Positions 17,767 to 25,705 of a stretch of DNA of 64,000 bases are shown here, piece after piece. The notes under the pieces were generated by a model. That model made no database searches. It was not told where the DNA came from and saw only the letters and a list, made by a program, of their open reading frames with translations. The stretch is from Mucilaginibacter sp. PAMC 26640 (GTDB lineage Bacteria > Bacteroidota > Bacteroidia > Sphingobacteriales > Sphingobacteriaceae): positions 5,547,375 through 5,611,374 of the forward strand of contig CP014773.1 in assembly GCA_001596135.1 (NCBI GenBank), given 5' to 3'. Each line of letters begins with the position of its first letter. Positions within the stretch are counted from its first letter, which is position 1. The position numbers and the translations under genes were made by a program.

Positions 17767-18687
17767 TTAAGCCATCCTTTTGCGCTTAATAAGGTATTCT
17801 TTAAGAATGTTATAATAATCCCCTTCAATATCTGCATCAATGATATCAATGTGGTATTGTGCGCATTTCAACGCCAACTGCTGGCGATATTGATGCACAG
17901 AAGCCCGGTAACTGTCCCGGATCTTATTTGGATGTACCCGCACCTCATCGCCGGTTTCAATATCTACAAAATGATGCGGGCGGTTATCGAAATTAAAATC
18001 AACTTCCGCATTCCTGCTAGTTACGTTGAATATAACCACCTCATGTTTCTTGTACTTAAGGTGCTGTATGGCTGCAAAAAGGCCCTGCATTTTTTGCGGA
18101 TTGAGGCTATTCTCCAGCATATCGCTGAATATGATCACCATTGATCGCTGGTGAATTTCACCTGCAATGTGATGTAACACCTGCGAAATATTAGTGGATG
18201 TATTTGCCTTTGGACTATTGTAAGCCAGTTCCAACTGCGCATACAGATAAAATAAGTGTGCAGACGTAGAGCGCGCCGGGCTCATCCAGTCCATTTTATC
18301 AGAAAATAAACACAAGCCGAACGCATCCCTCTGTTTTTTAAACAGGTACATGAGCGATGCAATAGCGTAGACTGAAAACTGTAGTTTGCTGATTCCATCA
18401 GCAGGGAAATTCATAGAGGAAGACGTATCCAACAGGAGGTAACAGCGCAGGTTGGTTTCTTCCTCAAACTGCTTAACAAATAATTTATCAGTACGGGCCA
18501 GCAGTTTCCAATCAACATTCTTAACAGATTCTCCGTTATTGTAAAGACGGTGCTCCGCAAATTCAACTGAAAATCCATGAAACGGACTTTGGTGTAAGCC
18601 CGTAATAAAGCCCTCCACTACCTGTCTGGCCAGCAATTCCAGGTTGGCCAGCTGGCGTATCTGTTGGTTACTATTTAACTGGGGCAT
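17767..18687 (-). CDS. DUF58 domain protein (von Willebrand A-like)
   Basis: 306 residues. It contains the DUF58 signature HGFSVEFAEHRLYNNGESVKNVDWKL (spread over residues 38-62). A vWA-like fold follows, whose metal-ion-dependent adhesion site is D87-T-S-S-S (DxSxS), then IIFSDMLE near residue 180. DUF58 proteins usually sit beside a MoxR AAA+ ATPase and are thought to act in protein-complex or metal-centre assembly. No MoxR gene is in this window, so the partner is distant or absent. It follows the DUF2490 gene with a 61-base gap, in the same leftward series. A 190-base spacer separates it from GH130. Confidence 0.88.
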   Translation of the reverse strand: MPQLNSNQQIRQLANLELLARQVVEGFITGLHQSPFHGFSVEFAEHRLYNNGESVKNVDWKLLARTDKLFVKQFEEETNLRCYLLLDTSSSMNFPADGISKLQFSVYAIASLMYLFKKQRDAFGLCLFSDKMDWMSPARSTSAHLFYLYAQLELAYNSPKANTSTNISQVLHHIAGEIHQRSMVIIFSDMLENSLNPQKMQGLFAAIQHLKYKKHEVVIFNVTSRNAEVDFNFDNRPHHFVDIETGDEVRVHPNKIRDSYRASVHQYRQQLALKCAQYHIDIIDADIEGDYYNILKEYLIKRKRMA

Positions 18688-18748
18688 TTTGCCAAGGTAG
18701 TAATTTAGCTAAACAAACCTAACGTGATTTATTGCGCCTTATTACCAT

Positions 18749-19474
18749 TTAAAACCTGGTATATAAAGCCAATTGCAATACGTGGTTAACCGTATGGCTT
18801 TCTGCTGCTTTAACATACTGATTAAGATAGCCCACTTCGGTATCAAACTTTTTGCTGAAACGATAACCAAATGCCCCGTAGGCCCGGTTTTGATCAAAGA
18901 GGTGAGTATTTACCTTGTCTTTATTTTGAACATTAGCAAAAATCTCGTTCTGCACTGCAAAGAAGGGGCCTTTGGCAAAAACCGAATCGCCTTTGAAAGG
19001 AATTACCGCTCTCGCAAAATAGCGCAATCGCTGAGAAAAAAAATGATCGTTTCGCTCAACGCCAGCCACAGCAGTATTACCTAAAAAACGTTGCTCCAAT
19101 CTGAAACGGTGTTGCAGCATAGCGCCTTTACCGAGCTTTTGGTTGATAATGAATTGCTGCCAGATACGGCTTTCGGGCCGAAAGGTTTTGCTTTCGCCGG
19201 CCCGGCCATTAGCGGTAACATAAGCGTAGCCTAATGCACCAATTTTGTTATTCGCGAAATAGTAGTTAACCGATGGGCGCAAAAGAATGTTCCGCAAATA
19301 GTCATATTGATCTGCCGATCTAAATTGCCCGTCGAAAGAAGCTCCCCAGCGTTTGGAAAAACGCTGTGTGTGAAATAAGGCCCCCCAGCCGGTAAATTGG
19401 TTATCCTGCGCTAATAACTTAACAGGAGCCAACAATGTAAAAAGCAGCATAAGCTGCATGAATTTATTTTTCAT
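18749..19474 (-). CDS. DUF2490 outer-membrane protein
   Basis: About 241 residues from the ATG at 19474, which gives the signal MKNKFMQLMLLFTLLAP followed by VKLLAQ. The longer frame starts upstream at 19540 with residues that do not fit. The mature start QFTGWGALFHTQRFSKRWG and the alternating pattern, ending HVLQLALYTRF with a terminal Phe, are those of DUF2490 barrels. These are small outer-membrane proteins of unknown function. It follows the other outer-membrane-type gene with a spacer of about 97 bases and is likely in the same unit. Confidence 0.82.
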   Translation of the reverse strand: MKNKFMQLMLLFTLLAPVKLLAQDNQFTGWGALFHTQRFSKRWGASFDGQFRSADQYDYLRNILLRPSVNYYFANNKIGALGYAYVTANGRAGESKTFRPESRIWQQFIINQKLGKGAMLQHRFRLEQRFLGNTAVAGVERNDHFFSQRLRYFARAVIPFKGDSVFAKGPFFAVQNEIFANVQNKDKVNTHLFDQNRAYGAFGYRFSKKFDTEVGYLNQYVKAAESHTVNHVLQLALYTRF

Positions 19475-19571
19475 AAAAAATAATGGTGATGATAAACTCA
19501 TGGCAGCATACCGTGGGGGGCACAGCGTTATAGCTACCAAGCAACAAATTTATAAATTTCAGCCTAAAACA

Positions 19572-20597
19572 CTAATCTTTAAACTTAGCGATCGGCTTTC
19601 GGCCCAAATCATAAATTAAACGAAAAGCTTCTTGGTTGCTCCCGCTACTTAACGGTGTTTGATGAAAACTGAGAATAAACTGGCCGGTTAAACCTTTGTA
19701 TAAAAATGGCGTGTAAATAATATCTAAACGATTGTAGGTTTTATATTGGTAGTAAGCATCGCCGTATGTCACATCGTGCCCATCTCCTTTATAAAATTCA
19801 TCGTACAAAGCAAAACGCTTGTAACTGGCATAGGCGTTGGCCACAAACCCGGTAGGCTTCCTAAATCCGGACACATTACGGGTACGCTCTAACGACATCA
19901 TACCGCCTGCTTCTATATTTAGTGAATCGAGGAAAGTTTTGTGACTAAAGTTGGCCCCAAGTTTCACCTGTATAGCACCGTTATCACGGATATGATCATC
20001 CGGAATAGGGACTGCCGGGCCAGCATCGTGCAATAGAAAGAAGTAATGTGCAAGGTAAAGAGGCCCTTTTAAAAATGGCTGATACTTGCCCGAAAAACCA
20101 AAGAGGAATTGCTCACGTTCGGTATCAGTCTGGCGGCTCACCCAATCTATCCAAACGGTTTCACTAAAGTTTTTCGTGTGGTAGGTGGTAAGCAGGCCCT
20201 CAATGTTTGGCCTGAAGTACCGCAGCGTGTCGTTCAGCAATGCCCGCGGGTAATTGGTCAATAAGTTTTCACGGGGAAACTCACCACCGAAAAAAGACCA
20301 ATTTTTGCCGGTATGCTGAAAATAAGCCACCGGGTTTACTTTTAAAAAATAAGGCTTGGCTCCAAACTCGTGCAGGCCGTTGGCTCCAAACACAAAGCGG
20401 TTTGCGCTATCCAGGTTAAGGCCAACATCCAGGGCCAGGCGGGTGCCCGAATAGGTGCGTGAGCGGATCAGCGACTCTTTGTATTCCCGGTTGTCAAAAA
20501 ATACCGAGCCGTTAAAATGCAGATCTACCGTTTGGGCAGATGCTAATCGGTTTATTAAAATGGCGAATAGCAGTAGGGGGAGTATTTTTTTAAACAT
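19572..20597 (-). CDS. Putative outer-membrane beta-barrel protein, unknown family
   Basis: 341 residues, with a clear signal peptide (MFKKILPLLLFAILINRLASAQ). The rest is alternating polar/hydrophobic strands rich in Tyr, Phe and Gly (FVFGANGLHEFG, YAHYFF-like segments, LTGQFILSFHQTPL), as in a 12-16 strand barrel. The extreme C-terminus RKPIAKFKD lacks the usual final aromatic, so it may not be a classical Omp85 client. I do not recognise a family. The 12-base spacer to the upstream GT39 gene makes co-transcription almost certain. A role related to whatever the GT39 enzyme modifies is plausible but unproven. Confidence 0.7.
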   Translation of the reverse strand: MFKKILPLLLFAILINRLASAQTVDLHFNGSVFFDNREYKESLIRSRTYSGTRLALDVGLNLDSANRFVFGANGLHEFGAKPYFLKVNPVAYFQHTGKNWSFFGGEFPRENLLTNYPRALLNDTLRYFRPNIEGLLTTYHTKNFSETVWIDWVSRQTDTEREQFLFGFSGKYQPFLKGPLYLAHYFFLLHDAGPAVPIPDDHIRDNGAIQVKLGANFSHKTFLDSLNIEAGGMMSLERTRNVSGFRKPTGFVANAYASYKRFALYDEFYKGDGHDVTYGDAYYQYKTYNRLDIIYTPFLYKGLTGQFILSFHQTPLSSGSNQEAFRLIYDLGRKPIAKFKD

Positions 20598-20609
20598 GCG
20601 ATGAATGTT

Positions 20610-22331
20610 TTATTCAACTAAAAATTTAATCAGCGGGCTGTTTTTACTTCCGCTAAACGGTTCGGTACGGATAGAAAACACCAGATAATATTTGCCCTTT
20701 ACGGGCGGTGTGGTAACCGTCATTTTATATGTGGCAGTGGCACCCTTTTTTAAAGCAATACCGTTAAATGTACTATCAGCCTGCTGTAAAGCAACCAAAT
20801 CTGTTTTCCCTTTAAAAAAACAAGCTTCTAAAAATGCCTTGTGTTTGTAACCCTCATTGGCAAAAGTAATATCAAATGGGTATGGGTTGGTTAGTTTGAG
20901 GTCAAATTGTATTTTTTGTCCGGGTCGCGCGGCGATAGCTTCCGGTGATGCTTCAATAGCTACTTTTTGATACGTGCGCGCATCCTCTATCCAACCGCCG
21001 TAATAAATGTTATGCCCACCCGGTATCATATCTGTTGTTACCCCTTTTATTGGCCCTGTAAATACGCCGTAAACCCGCTTGTGCTGCAGGCTGTCCTCAA
21101 AAGGCCAGATATCGTACATGGTACGGCCATAATAACGGGAATCGTAGGAGAAACCCTTTAGCGTGTGGTTGTAGAAATTATATTTCGATGGATTTTGGAA
21201 ACCATCATCCATCACCATATAAGCATTACCTGCTTTTTTATGAATTTCCATTGCCCACTTTTTGTACCCAAAGTAAGTATCCAGCGCCTGGATCTTTTGC
21301 ATAACGGGCCATTGGAACAGCAGCGCTACCCTCAGTAATAATACCAGCCCGATATTGATCAATAGCAGCCGTTGGTACCAAACCGGAAACAGATTTCCTT
21401 TACTGAAATTAATAAGTGCAAGAGCCGTCAGCGGGCCAAACGCTATCAAGGTGTAGTGAGGCTGCACATCCGCATTAAGCGTATTCACTAAAAAAAAAGC
21501 GAACGTGCCGATAGCATTGAACATTAAAGTTCGTGTAAAGGCGTCGGAAACTTTTGCCGTAAACCCTTTATAAAACAGGTACCAGCTGCTTAAAACGCCG
21601 CCAAGCAACAATTGCCCGGATAGGTATTCAATACTATCCCCAATTTTATAGGTACGGTCTGTAGAGCGTTCAAACAACTGGTAATTCACCGCAGGAAATC
21701 CATGGTGCATTTGCCATAAAATATGCGGGACGAGTATAATTAACGCCGTTAACATAGCTAGGTAAAACGAGCCCCGCTTGAATAACTTAAAGTTGGACAA
21801 TACCGTAAAGCCGATCACCAATACACCATGATACTTACTGTAAAGCAGGCAAGCTGCAATTACGCCCATTAAAAGTCCGGTTAAAAAACCATCCTTGGTA
21901 ATGTAACGCTGGTATACGTAGTAAAAAAGCACAGCAAAAAAGAATAGGGGTGCATCTGGCGTAGTGGTGAAACCATAAACATGAAAAACCAACACGCTGC
22001 TTATCGCCAGGATAAACCAATGAGGGCTTACCCTATACGGTTTAAGAATGAGCCTTAACAGGTAAATTGCTGCACTGTTGGTAAATACAGCCATCAGCCG
22101 AATGCCCAATTCATTATGTAGCAAAGTGTAGCCAATTTTGATGAAGAGCGCCATCATTGGCGGGTGATAAAAATAGCCCCAATCGAGCTTCTGTGCATAA
22201 ACCCAGTAATAGGCCTCGTCGCCGTGCAATTCAAGGGTATAAGCCTGCACAAGGTTGAGCAATGTCCAGCACAAAATAAAATACCAAACGGGCTTGTCGG
22301 ACTTACTTGTATCAGCGGCAGTGTTGGTCAT
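20610..22331 (-). CDS. GT39 family (ArnT/PMT-like) membrane glycosyltransferase
   Basis: 573 residues. The N-terminal part has about ten to eleven membrane helices and the catalytic acidic pair D38-E39 in LHGDEAYYW at the first periplasmic loop, followed by YFYHPPMMALFIKIGY. This is the PMT_2/GT39 pattern of enzymes that use polyprenyl-phosphate sugars in the periplasm to modify lipid A, proteins or other acceptors. Residues about 380-573 form a soluble beta-rich tail. It heads a leftward unit with a barrel protein (12-base gap), DUF2490 and DUF58 genes. No acceptor can be named. The tRNA-Gly terminator upstream insulates it. Confidence 0.88.
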   Translation of the reverse strand: MTNTAADTSKSDKPVWYFILCWTLLNLVQAYTLELHGDEAYYWVYAQKLDWGYFYHPPMMALFIKIGYTLLHNELGIRLMAVFTNSAAIYLLRLILKPYRVSPHWFILAISSVLVFHVYGFTTTPDAPLFFFAVLFYYVYQRYITKDGFLTGLLMGVIAACLLYSKYHGVLVIGFTVLSNFKLFKRGSFYLAMLTALIILVPHILWQMHHGFPAVNYQLFERSTDRTYKIGDSIEYLSGQLLLGGVLSSWYLFYKGFTAKVSDAFTRTLMFNAIGTFAFFLVNTLNADVQPHYTLIAFGPLTALALINFSKGNLFPVWYQRLLLINIGLVLLLRVALLFQWPVMQKIQALDTYFGYKKWAMEIHKKAGNAYMVMDDGFQNPSKYNFYNHTLKGFSYDSRYYGRTMYDIWPFEDSLQHKRVYGVFTGPIKGVTTDMIPGGHNIYYGGWIEDARTYQKVAIEASPEAIAARPGQKIQFDLKLTNPYPFDITFANEGYKHKAFLEACFFKGKTDLVALQQADSTFNGIALKKGATATYKMTVTTPPVKGKYYLVFSIRTEPFSGSKNSPLIKFLVE

Positions 22332-22413
22332 TTATGCAATTATGCTGCAAAGGTAAAATATTTGAAGTTAGCGAGGTATAAATTACCGGGCTGAATGTAG
22401 GCACAAATTGCCC

Positions 22414-22446
22414 AAAAAAAGAAATCCTGCCGTTTGGGCAGGATTT
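22414..22446 (-). terminator. Terminator of the tRNA-Gly transcript
   Basis: On the minus strand, aaatcctgcc (22446-22437) and ggcaggattt (22431-22422) form a perfect 10-bp stem with a 5-base loop. It is followed by ctttttttggg, an intrinsic terminator directly after the tRNA 3' end. Confidence 0.85.
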
Positions 22447-22447
22447 G

Positions 22448-22520
<73 letters not shown>

Positions 22521-22530
22521 ATTGGGGTGG

Positions 22531-22560
22531 CAAAAGTAAGCTAATTATTTATTTGTCAAA
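22531..22560 (-). promoter_or_regulatory. Promoter of tRNA-Gly
   Basis: On the minus strand, TTTG (22560-22557) is followed after 18 bases by TACTTTTG (22538-22531), matching the Bacteroidota TTTG / TAnnTTTG pattern. The -7 element ends 10 bases before the tRNA 5' end. Confidence 0.7.
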
Positions 22561-22629
22561 AAATATTTTGAAAAAAAATGATCCTTTGAAAAGACATGAG
22601 CATTCAATAAAAAATTCAATATTTGGAGT

Positions 22630-23088
22630 ATGATCGAAAAATACACTAACATCATCAAACAGCCGCGTTTAAAGATCCTCGACATTTTGGATCAGTTCAC
22701 GCTGGACCAACTCAATACCATCCCGGTAAGATTTAACAATAATATCATCTGGAATCTTGGCCACATGGTGGCCACACAACAAGGCATTTGTTACAAGCGT
22801 GCAGGTTTATCAACCCGTGTGAGCGAAACTTTTTTTGAGACGTACAAACCAGATACTAAACCCGTTGGCCCTGCCAACCAGCAGCAATTTGCCGAAATTA
22901 AGGAGTTAATGATATCAACGCTGGAGCAGTTTGAGAAAGATTATAATGCAAATCTGTTCGGCAACTACCCTACCTGGACTACCCGCTACGGAGTGGAAAT
23001 AACAAGTATTGACGACGCTATCGCGTTTCTACCCTTTCACGAAGGATTGCACGTTGGCTATATTATGGCGATGAGGAAGCTGGTGTAG
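22630..23088 (+). CDS. DinB-family (YfiT/DinB four-helix) putative metalloprotein
   Basis: 152 residues, normal for DinB-like proteins. The fold is a four-helix bundle with a His triad. The candidate metal ligands are the His of NLGHM (near residue 46) and the two His of FHEGLHVGYI near the C-terminus. Homologues bind divalent metals and some act as thiol-dependent transferases (bacillithiol or mycothiol S-transferases). The substrate here is unknown. It is divergent from tRNA-Gly, with no operon partner. A decayed region follows. Confidence 0.88.
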   Translation: MIEKYTNIIKQPRLKILDILDQFTLDQLNTIPVRFNNNIIWNLGHMVATQQGICYKRAGLSTRVSETFFETYKPDTKPVGPANQQQFAEIKELMISTLEQFEKDYNANLFGNYPTWTTRYGVEITSIDDAIAFLPFHEGLHVGYIMAMRKLV

Positions 23089-23098
23089 AGCGAAATAG

Positions 23099-23302
23099 TA
23101 CAATACTAGTTCTATTCAAGGCGCAATTGGAGTGGGCACAATAACCATCGATACTAAAGTAAATTCCAAAGGCATACTTACTCATGATCATTGGTCTCAT
23201 TCTTTTAGGCAATTTGCCAAATTTATGTCAAACTTTAGGCGCGTGAAATTTTTGTTCCCTTTATTGTTTTCCTGTAAGCAATGTAAGCTTTCCGCAAAGT
23301 AA
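23099..23302 (+). pseudogene. Possible gene remnant (trypsin-like protease fragment?)
   Basis: The 291-base spacer after the DinB gene holds a stop-to-stop frame of 67 codons without a start codon at its head. It reads GAIGVGTITIDTKVNSKGIL followed by THDHWSHS. The strand-turn-strand with ILTHDHW resembles the catalytic-His region of trypsin-like proteases, but the match is short and by eye. The rest of the frame looks random. It may be a decayed gene piece or chance. Confidence 0.2.
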
Positions 23303-23379
23303 ATTTTTCTGATGACTCATAGAGGATTGTTTAATAAATTTTATTAGTAAATTTAATTAAAGGCACTAAATTAAATATT

Positions 23380-23622
23380 ATGAATCTTCAATTCATTCAT
23401 GACACGAAAGGAAATACGACCGGTGTATTTATACCTATTGAAGAATGGCAATTACTAACAGAAAAATATACTGAACTACAAGAAGAAGAATTATCAAATC
23501 AGGTAAAGTTAAATTCATGGCAAACTGAGCTTATTGATGAGAGACTTAACGATTATTATGCTAATTCTGCTCGTACAGAAAGTTTTGACGACATGCTCAC
23601 TGATATTGCAAAAACTTTGTGA
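23380..23622 (+). CDS. Antitoxin-like small protein (partner of a broken RelE/ParE toxin)
   Basis: 80 residues. It starts MNLQFIHDTKGNTTGVFIPI, then EEWQLLTEKYTELQEE, the beta-hairpin-then-helix layout of Phd/RelB-like or similar antitoxins. It has an acidic helical C-terminus (RTESFDDMLTDIAKTL) that would wrap a toxin. Its stop overlaps the GTG start of the toxin frame by four bases (GTGA), the usual translational coupling of a toxin-antitoxin pair. Because the toxin is interrupted, this gene is now probably an orphan. A family cannot be fixed by eye. Confidence 0.75.
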   Translation: MNLQFIHDTKGNTTGVFIPIEEWQLLTEKYTELQEEELSNQVKLNSWQTELIDERLNDYYANSARTESFDDMLTDIAKTL

Positions 23623-23918
23623 GCTACGCTTTTATTAACAGACCCTATGTTCGTACGGATGTTAAAAACGCAGTGGATTATTATAAAGAAATCTCCCCAA
23701 AACTTGCCAAACAATTTCTTTATAGAATTAGGGAAGCTTAGGTGCATATAGAACGAACTCCGTTAAGCTTTCAAATTAAATACAAAAATGTTAGAACTTT
23801 AATGCTAAAACAATTTCCTTTCCATATCCACTATTTAGTCGACAACGAAAACAGGAAAATAATTATTCTTGCAATCATTCACGCTCATCGAAATCCAAAT
23901 GATTACACAGCAAGATAA
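23619..23918 (+). pseudogene. RelE/ParE-superfamily toxin interrupted by one in-frame TAG
   Basis: From the GTG at 23619 the frame encodes SYAFINRPYVRTDVKNAVDY then YKEISPKLAKQFLYRIREA. It stops at TAG (23739-23741, codon 41) and resumes in the same frame with VHIERTPLSFQIKYKNVRTL and LKQFPFHIHYLVDNENRKII, to TAA at 23916. The joined 99 codons have the RelE/ParE order: two helices, then a four-strand sheet ending with ILAIIHAHRNPNDY. The stop sits where relatives usually have Tyr (REAY-x-x-IE), so a single TAC or TAT to TAG change would explain it. Either the toxin is dead, or the base is an error or suppressed. Confidence 0.82.
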
Positions 23919-23927
23919 CACGCAAAA

Positions 23928-23949
23928 AAGCCCGGCTATTGCCAGGCTT
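23928..23949. terminator. Bidirectional terminator between the toxin remnant and sucB
   Basis: aagcccggc (23928-23936) and gccaggctt (23941-23949) form a 9-bp stem with one mismatch and a tatt loop. An A run lies to the left and tattctataatt to the right. It serves the convergent transcripts. Confidence 0.65.
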
Positions 23950-23976
23950 ATTCTATAATTTAATACCGAACGCTAA

Positions 23977-25605
23977 TTACACGCCCAGCAACAACCTTGT
24001 AGGGTCTTCTAATAACTGTTTTACTCGCACCAGGAAGCTTACCGATTCGCGACCGTCAATAATACGGTGGTCGTAAGATAATGCAAGGTACATCATCGGG
24101 CGGATCACCACTTGTCCATTTACGGCAACCGGGCGCTCTATGATATTGTGCATGCCTAAAATAGCACTTTGTGGTGAGTTAATGATTGGGGTAGACATCA
24201 TGGAACCAAATACACCACCGTTGGTGATTGTAAAGGTGCCGCCTGTCATTTCTTCAATTGTAAGCTTACTTTCACGGGCTTTACCAGCCAATACAACAAT
24301 AGCTTTTTCAATTTCGGCCAGGCTCATGCTTTCTGCGTTGCGAATAACCGGAACTACCAATCCTTTTGGTGCAGAAACCGCGATAGAGATATCGGCAAAA
24401 TTACTGTACACCACTTCTTCTCCTTCAATCCGCGCATTTACGGCAGGCCATTCTTTCAAAGCCTCGGTAACCGCTTTGGTAAAAAACGACATGAAACCTA
24501 AGCCTACACCATGTTTCTCTTTAAATTTATCTTTGTATTTGCTGCGCACTTCCATGATTGGTGCCATATCCACTTCGTTGAAAGTGGTTAACATGGCCGT
24601 CTCATTTTTAACCGCAACCAAACGCCTTGCAACGGTTTTGCGTAGTGATGACATCTTTTCACGCTTATCTGTGCGTGAACCCGCAGGCGGAGCCGGTGTT
24701 GCAGCGGCAGGTGCAGATTTAGCAGGAGCAGCCGGAGTTGGTGCAACGGCAGGCTTTTGAGCTGATAAGGCATCACCTTTTGTGATACGACCATCAACAC
24801 CGGTACCATTTATCGATGACGATTCTACGCCTTTTTCAGCCAATATTTTTGCAGCAGCCGGTGATGGAACGCCCGATGCATAAGTGGTTCCTTTTGATGG
24901 AGCAGCCTGAGGTGATTCGTTCACGGCATCTGCAACCGTAGGGGTAACATGCGCAGGAGCTCCGGCGCCCGAAGCACTACCGCCTTCTATTGTGCAAACT
25001 ACAGCTCCAATCGGAAGGGTGTCGCCTTCTTTAGCTATCGTTTTTAAGGTTCCCGCTTTTTCGGCCGTTAATTCGAATGTGGCCTTGTCTGATTCCAGTT
25101 CTGCGATAGCCTCATCCATTTCAACAGTATCGCCATCTTTTTTCATCCAGCGGGATAGGGTAACCTCGGTGATCGACTCGCCTACTGTTGGCACTTTGAT
25201 CTCTAACGATGATGAACCGCTTTGATCAGGTGCTGGTGCGTAACCGTTGGCAGGCACTTCCGGACTAACCGCTTTACCGGGCTCCTCAGTTTTAGCAGTC
25301 ACGGGAGTTGATTCCTTTTCTGCAACAGGGGCAGCAGGTGCCTGATCTGCGGCAGCGGCAGGTGTACCAGTACCTTCTTCAATACTTGCTACTACAGCGC
25401 CAATGGCTAATGTATCACCTTCGCTTGCTTTGGTAGTTAAAGTCCCGGCCTTTTCGGCAGTAAGCTCAAAAGTAGCCTTGTCTGATTCCAGCTCGGCTAT
25501 CACTTCGTCCATTTCCACATGGTCGCCGTCTTTTTTCTTCCAGGCTGATAATGTTACTTCGGTAATGGATTCGCCTACCGGCGGAACTTTTATTTCTAAA
25601 CTCAT
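23977..25605 (-). CDS. sucB: 2-oxoglutarate dehydrogenase E2 (dihydrolipoyl succinyltransferase) with two lipoyl domains
   Basis: 542 residues; typical E2o has about 400. It transfers the succinyl group to CoA in the citric-acid cycle. Residues 1-75 and about 132-206 are two near-identical lipoyl domains, each with the ELESDKATFEL turn (lipoylated K43 and K174), joined by Ala/Pro/Glu-rich linkers. An E1/E3-binding domain follows at about 245-285 (PSPAAAKILAEKGVE), then a linker and the catalytic domain with H513 and D517 in DHRIIDGRE. The second lipoyl domain accounts for the extra length. It lies 100 bases after sucA on the same strand. E3 is not in the window. The assignment as E2o and not another 2-oxoacid E2 rests on the sucA neighbour. 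Confidence 0.94.
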   Translation of the reverse strand: MSLEIKVPPVGESITEVTLSAWKKKDGDHVEMDEVIAELESDKATFELTAEKAGTLTTKASEGDTLAIGAVVASIEEGTGTPAAAADQAPAAPVAEKESTPVTAKTEEPGKAVSPEVPANGYAPAPDQSGSSSLEIKVPTVGESITEVTLSRWMKKDGDTVEMDEAIAELESDKATFELTAEKAGTLKTIAKEGDTLPIGAVVCTIEGGSASGAGAPAHVTPTVADAVNESPQAAPSKGTTYASGVPSPAAAKILAEKGVESSSINGTGVDGRITKGDALSAQKPAVAPTPAAPAKSAPAAATPAPPAGSRTDKREKMSSLRKTVARRLVAVKNETAMLTTFNEVDMAPIMEVRSKYKDKFKEKHGVGLGFMSFFTKAVTEALKEWPAVNARIEGEEVVYSNFADISIAVSAPKGLVVPVIRNAESMSLAEIEKAIVVLAGKARESKLTIEEMTGGTFTITNGGVFGSMMSTPIINSPQSAILGMHNIIERPVAVNGQVVIRPMMYLALSYDHRIIDGRESVSFLVRVKQLLEDPTRLLLGV

Positions 25606-25705
25606 ATAATAGTAGTTGTAGTTGATATCGTGAATTTAAATGATAACTGGAAGATTGATCAGTAGTGAATCCCATAACGTTCATTCACTACTGCACTTCA
25701 ACAAA

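Noticed and set aside
24140..24760. 206-codon frame antisense to sucB
   Set aside because: Shadow of the Ala/Pro-rich linker and catalytic domain; no independent signals.
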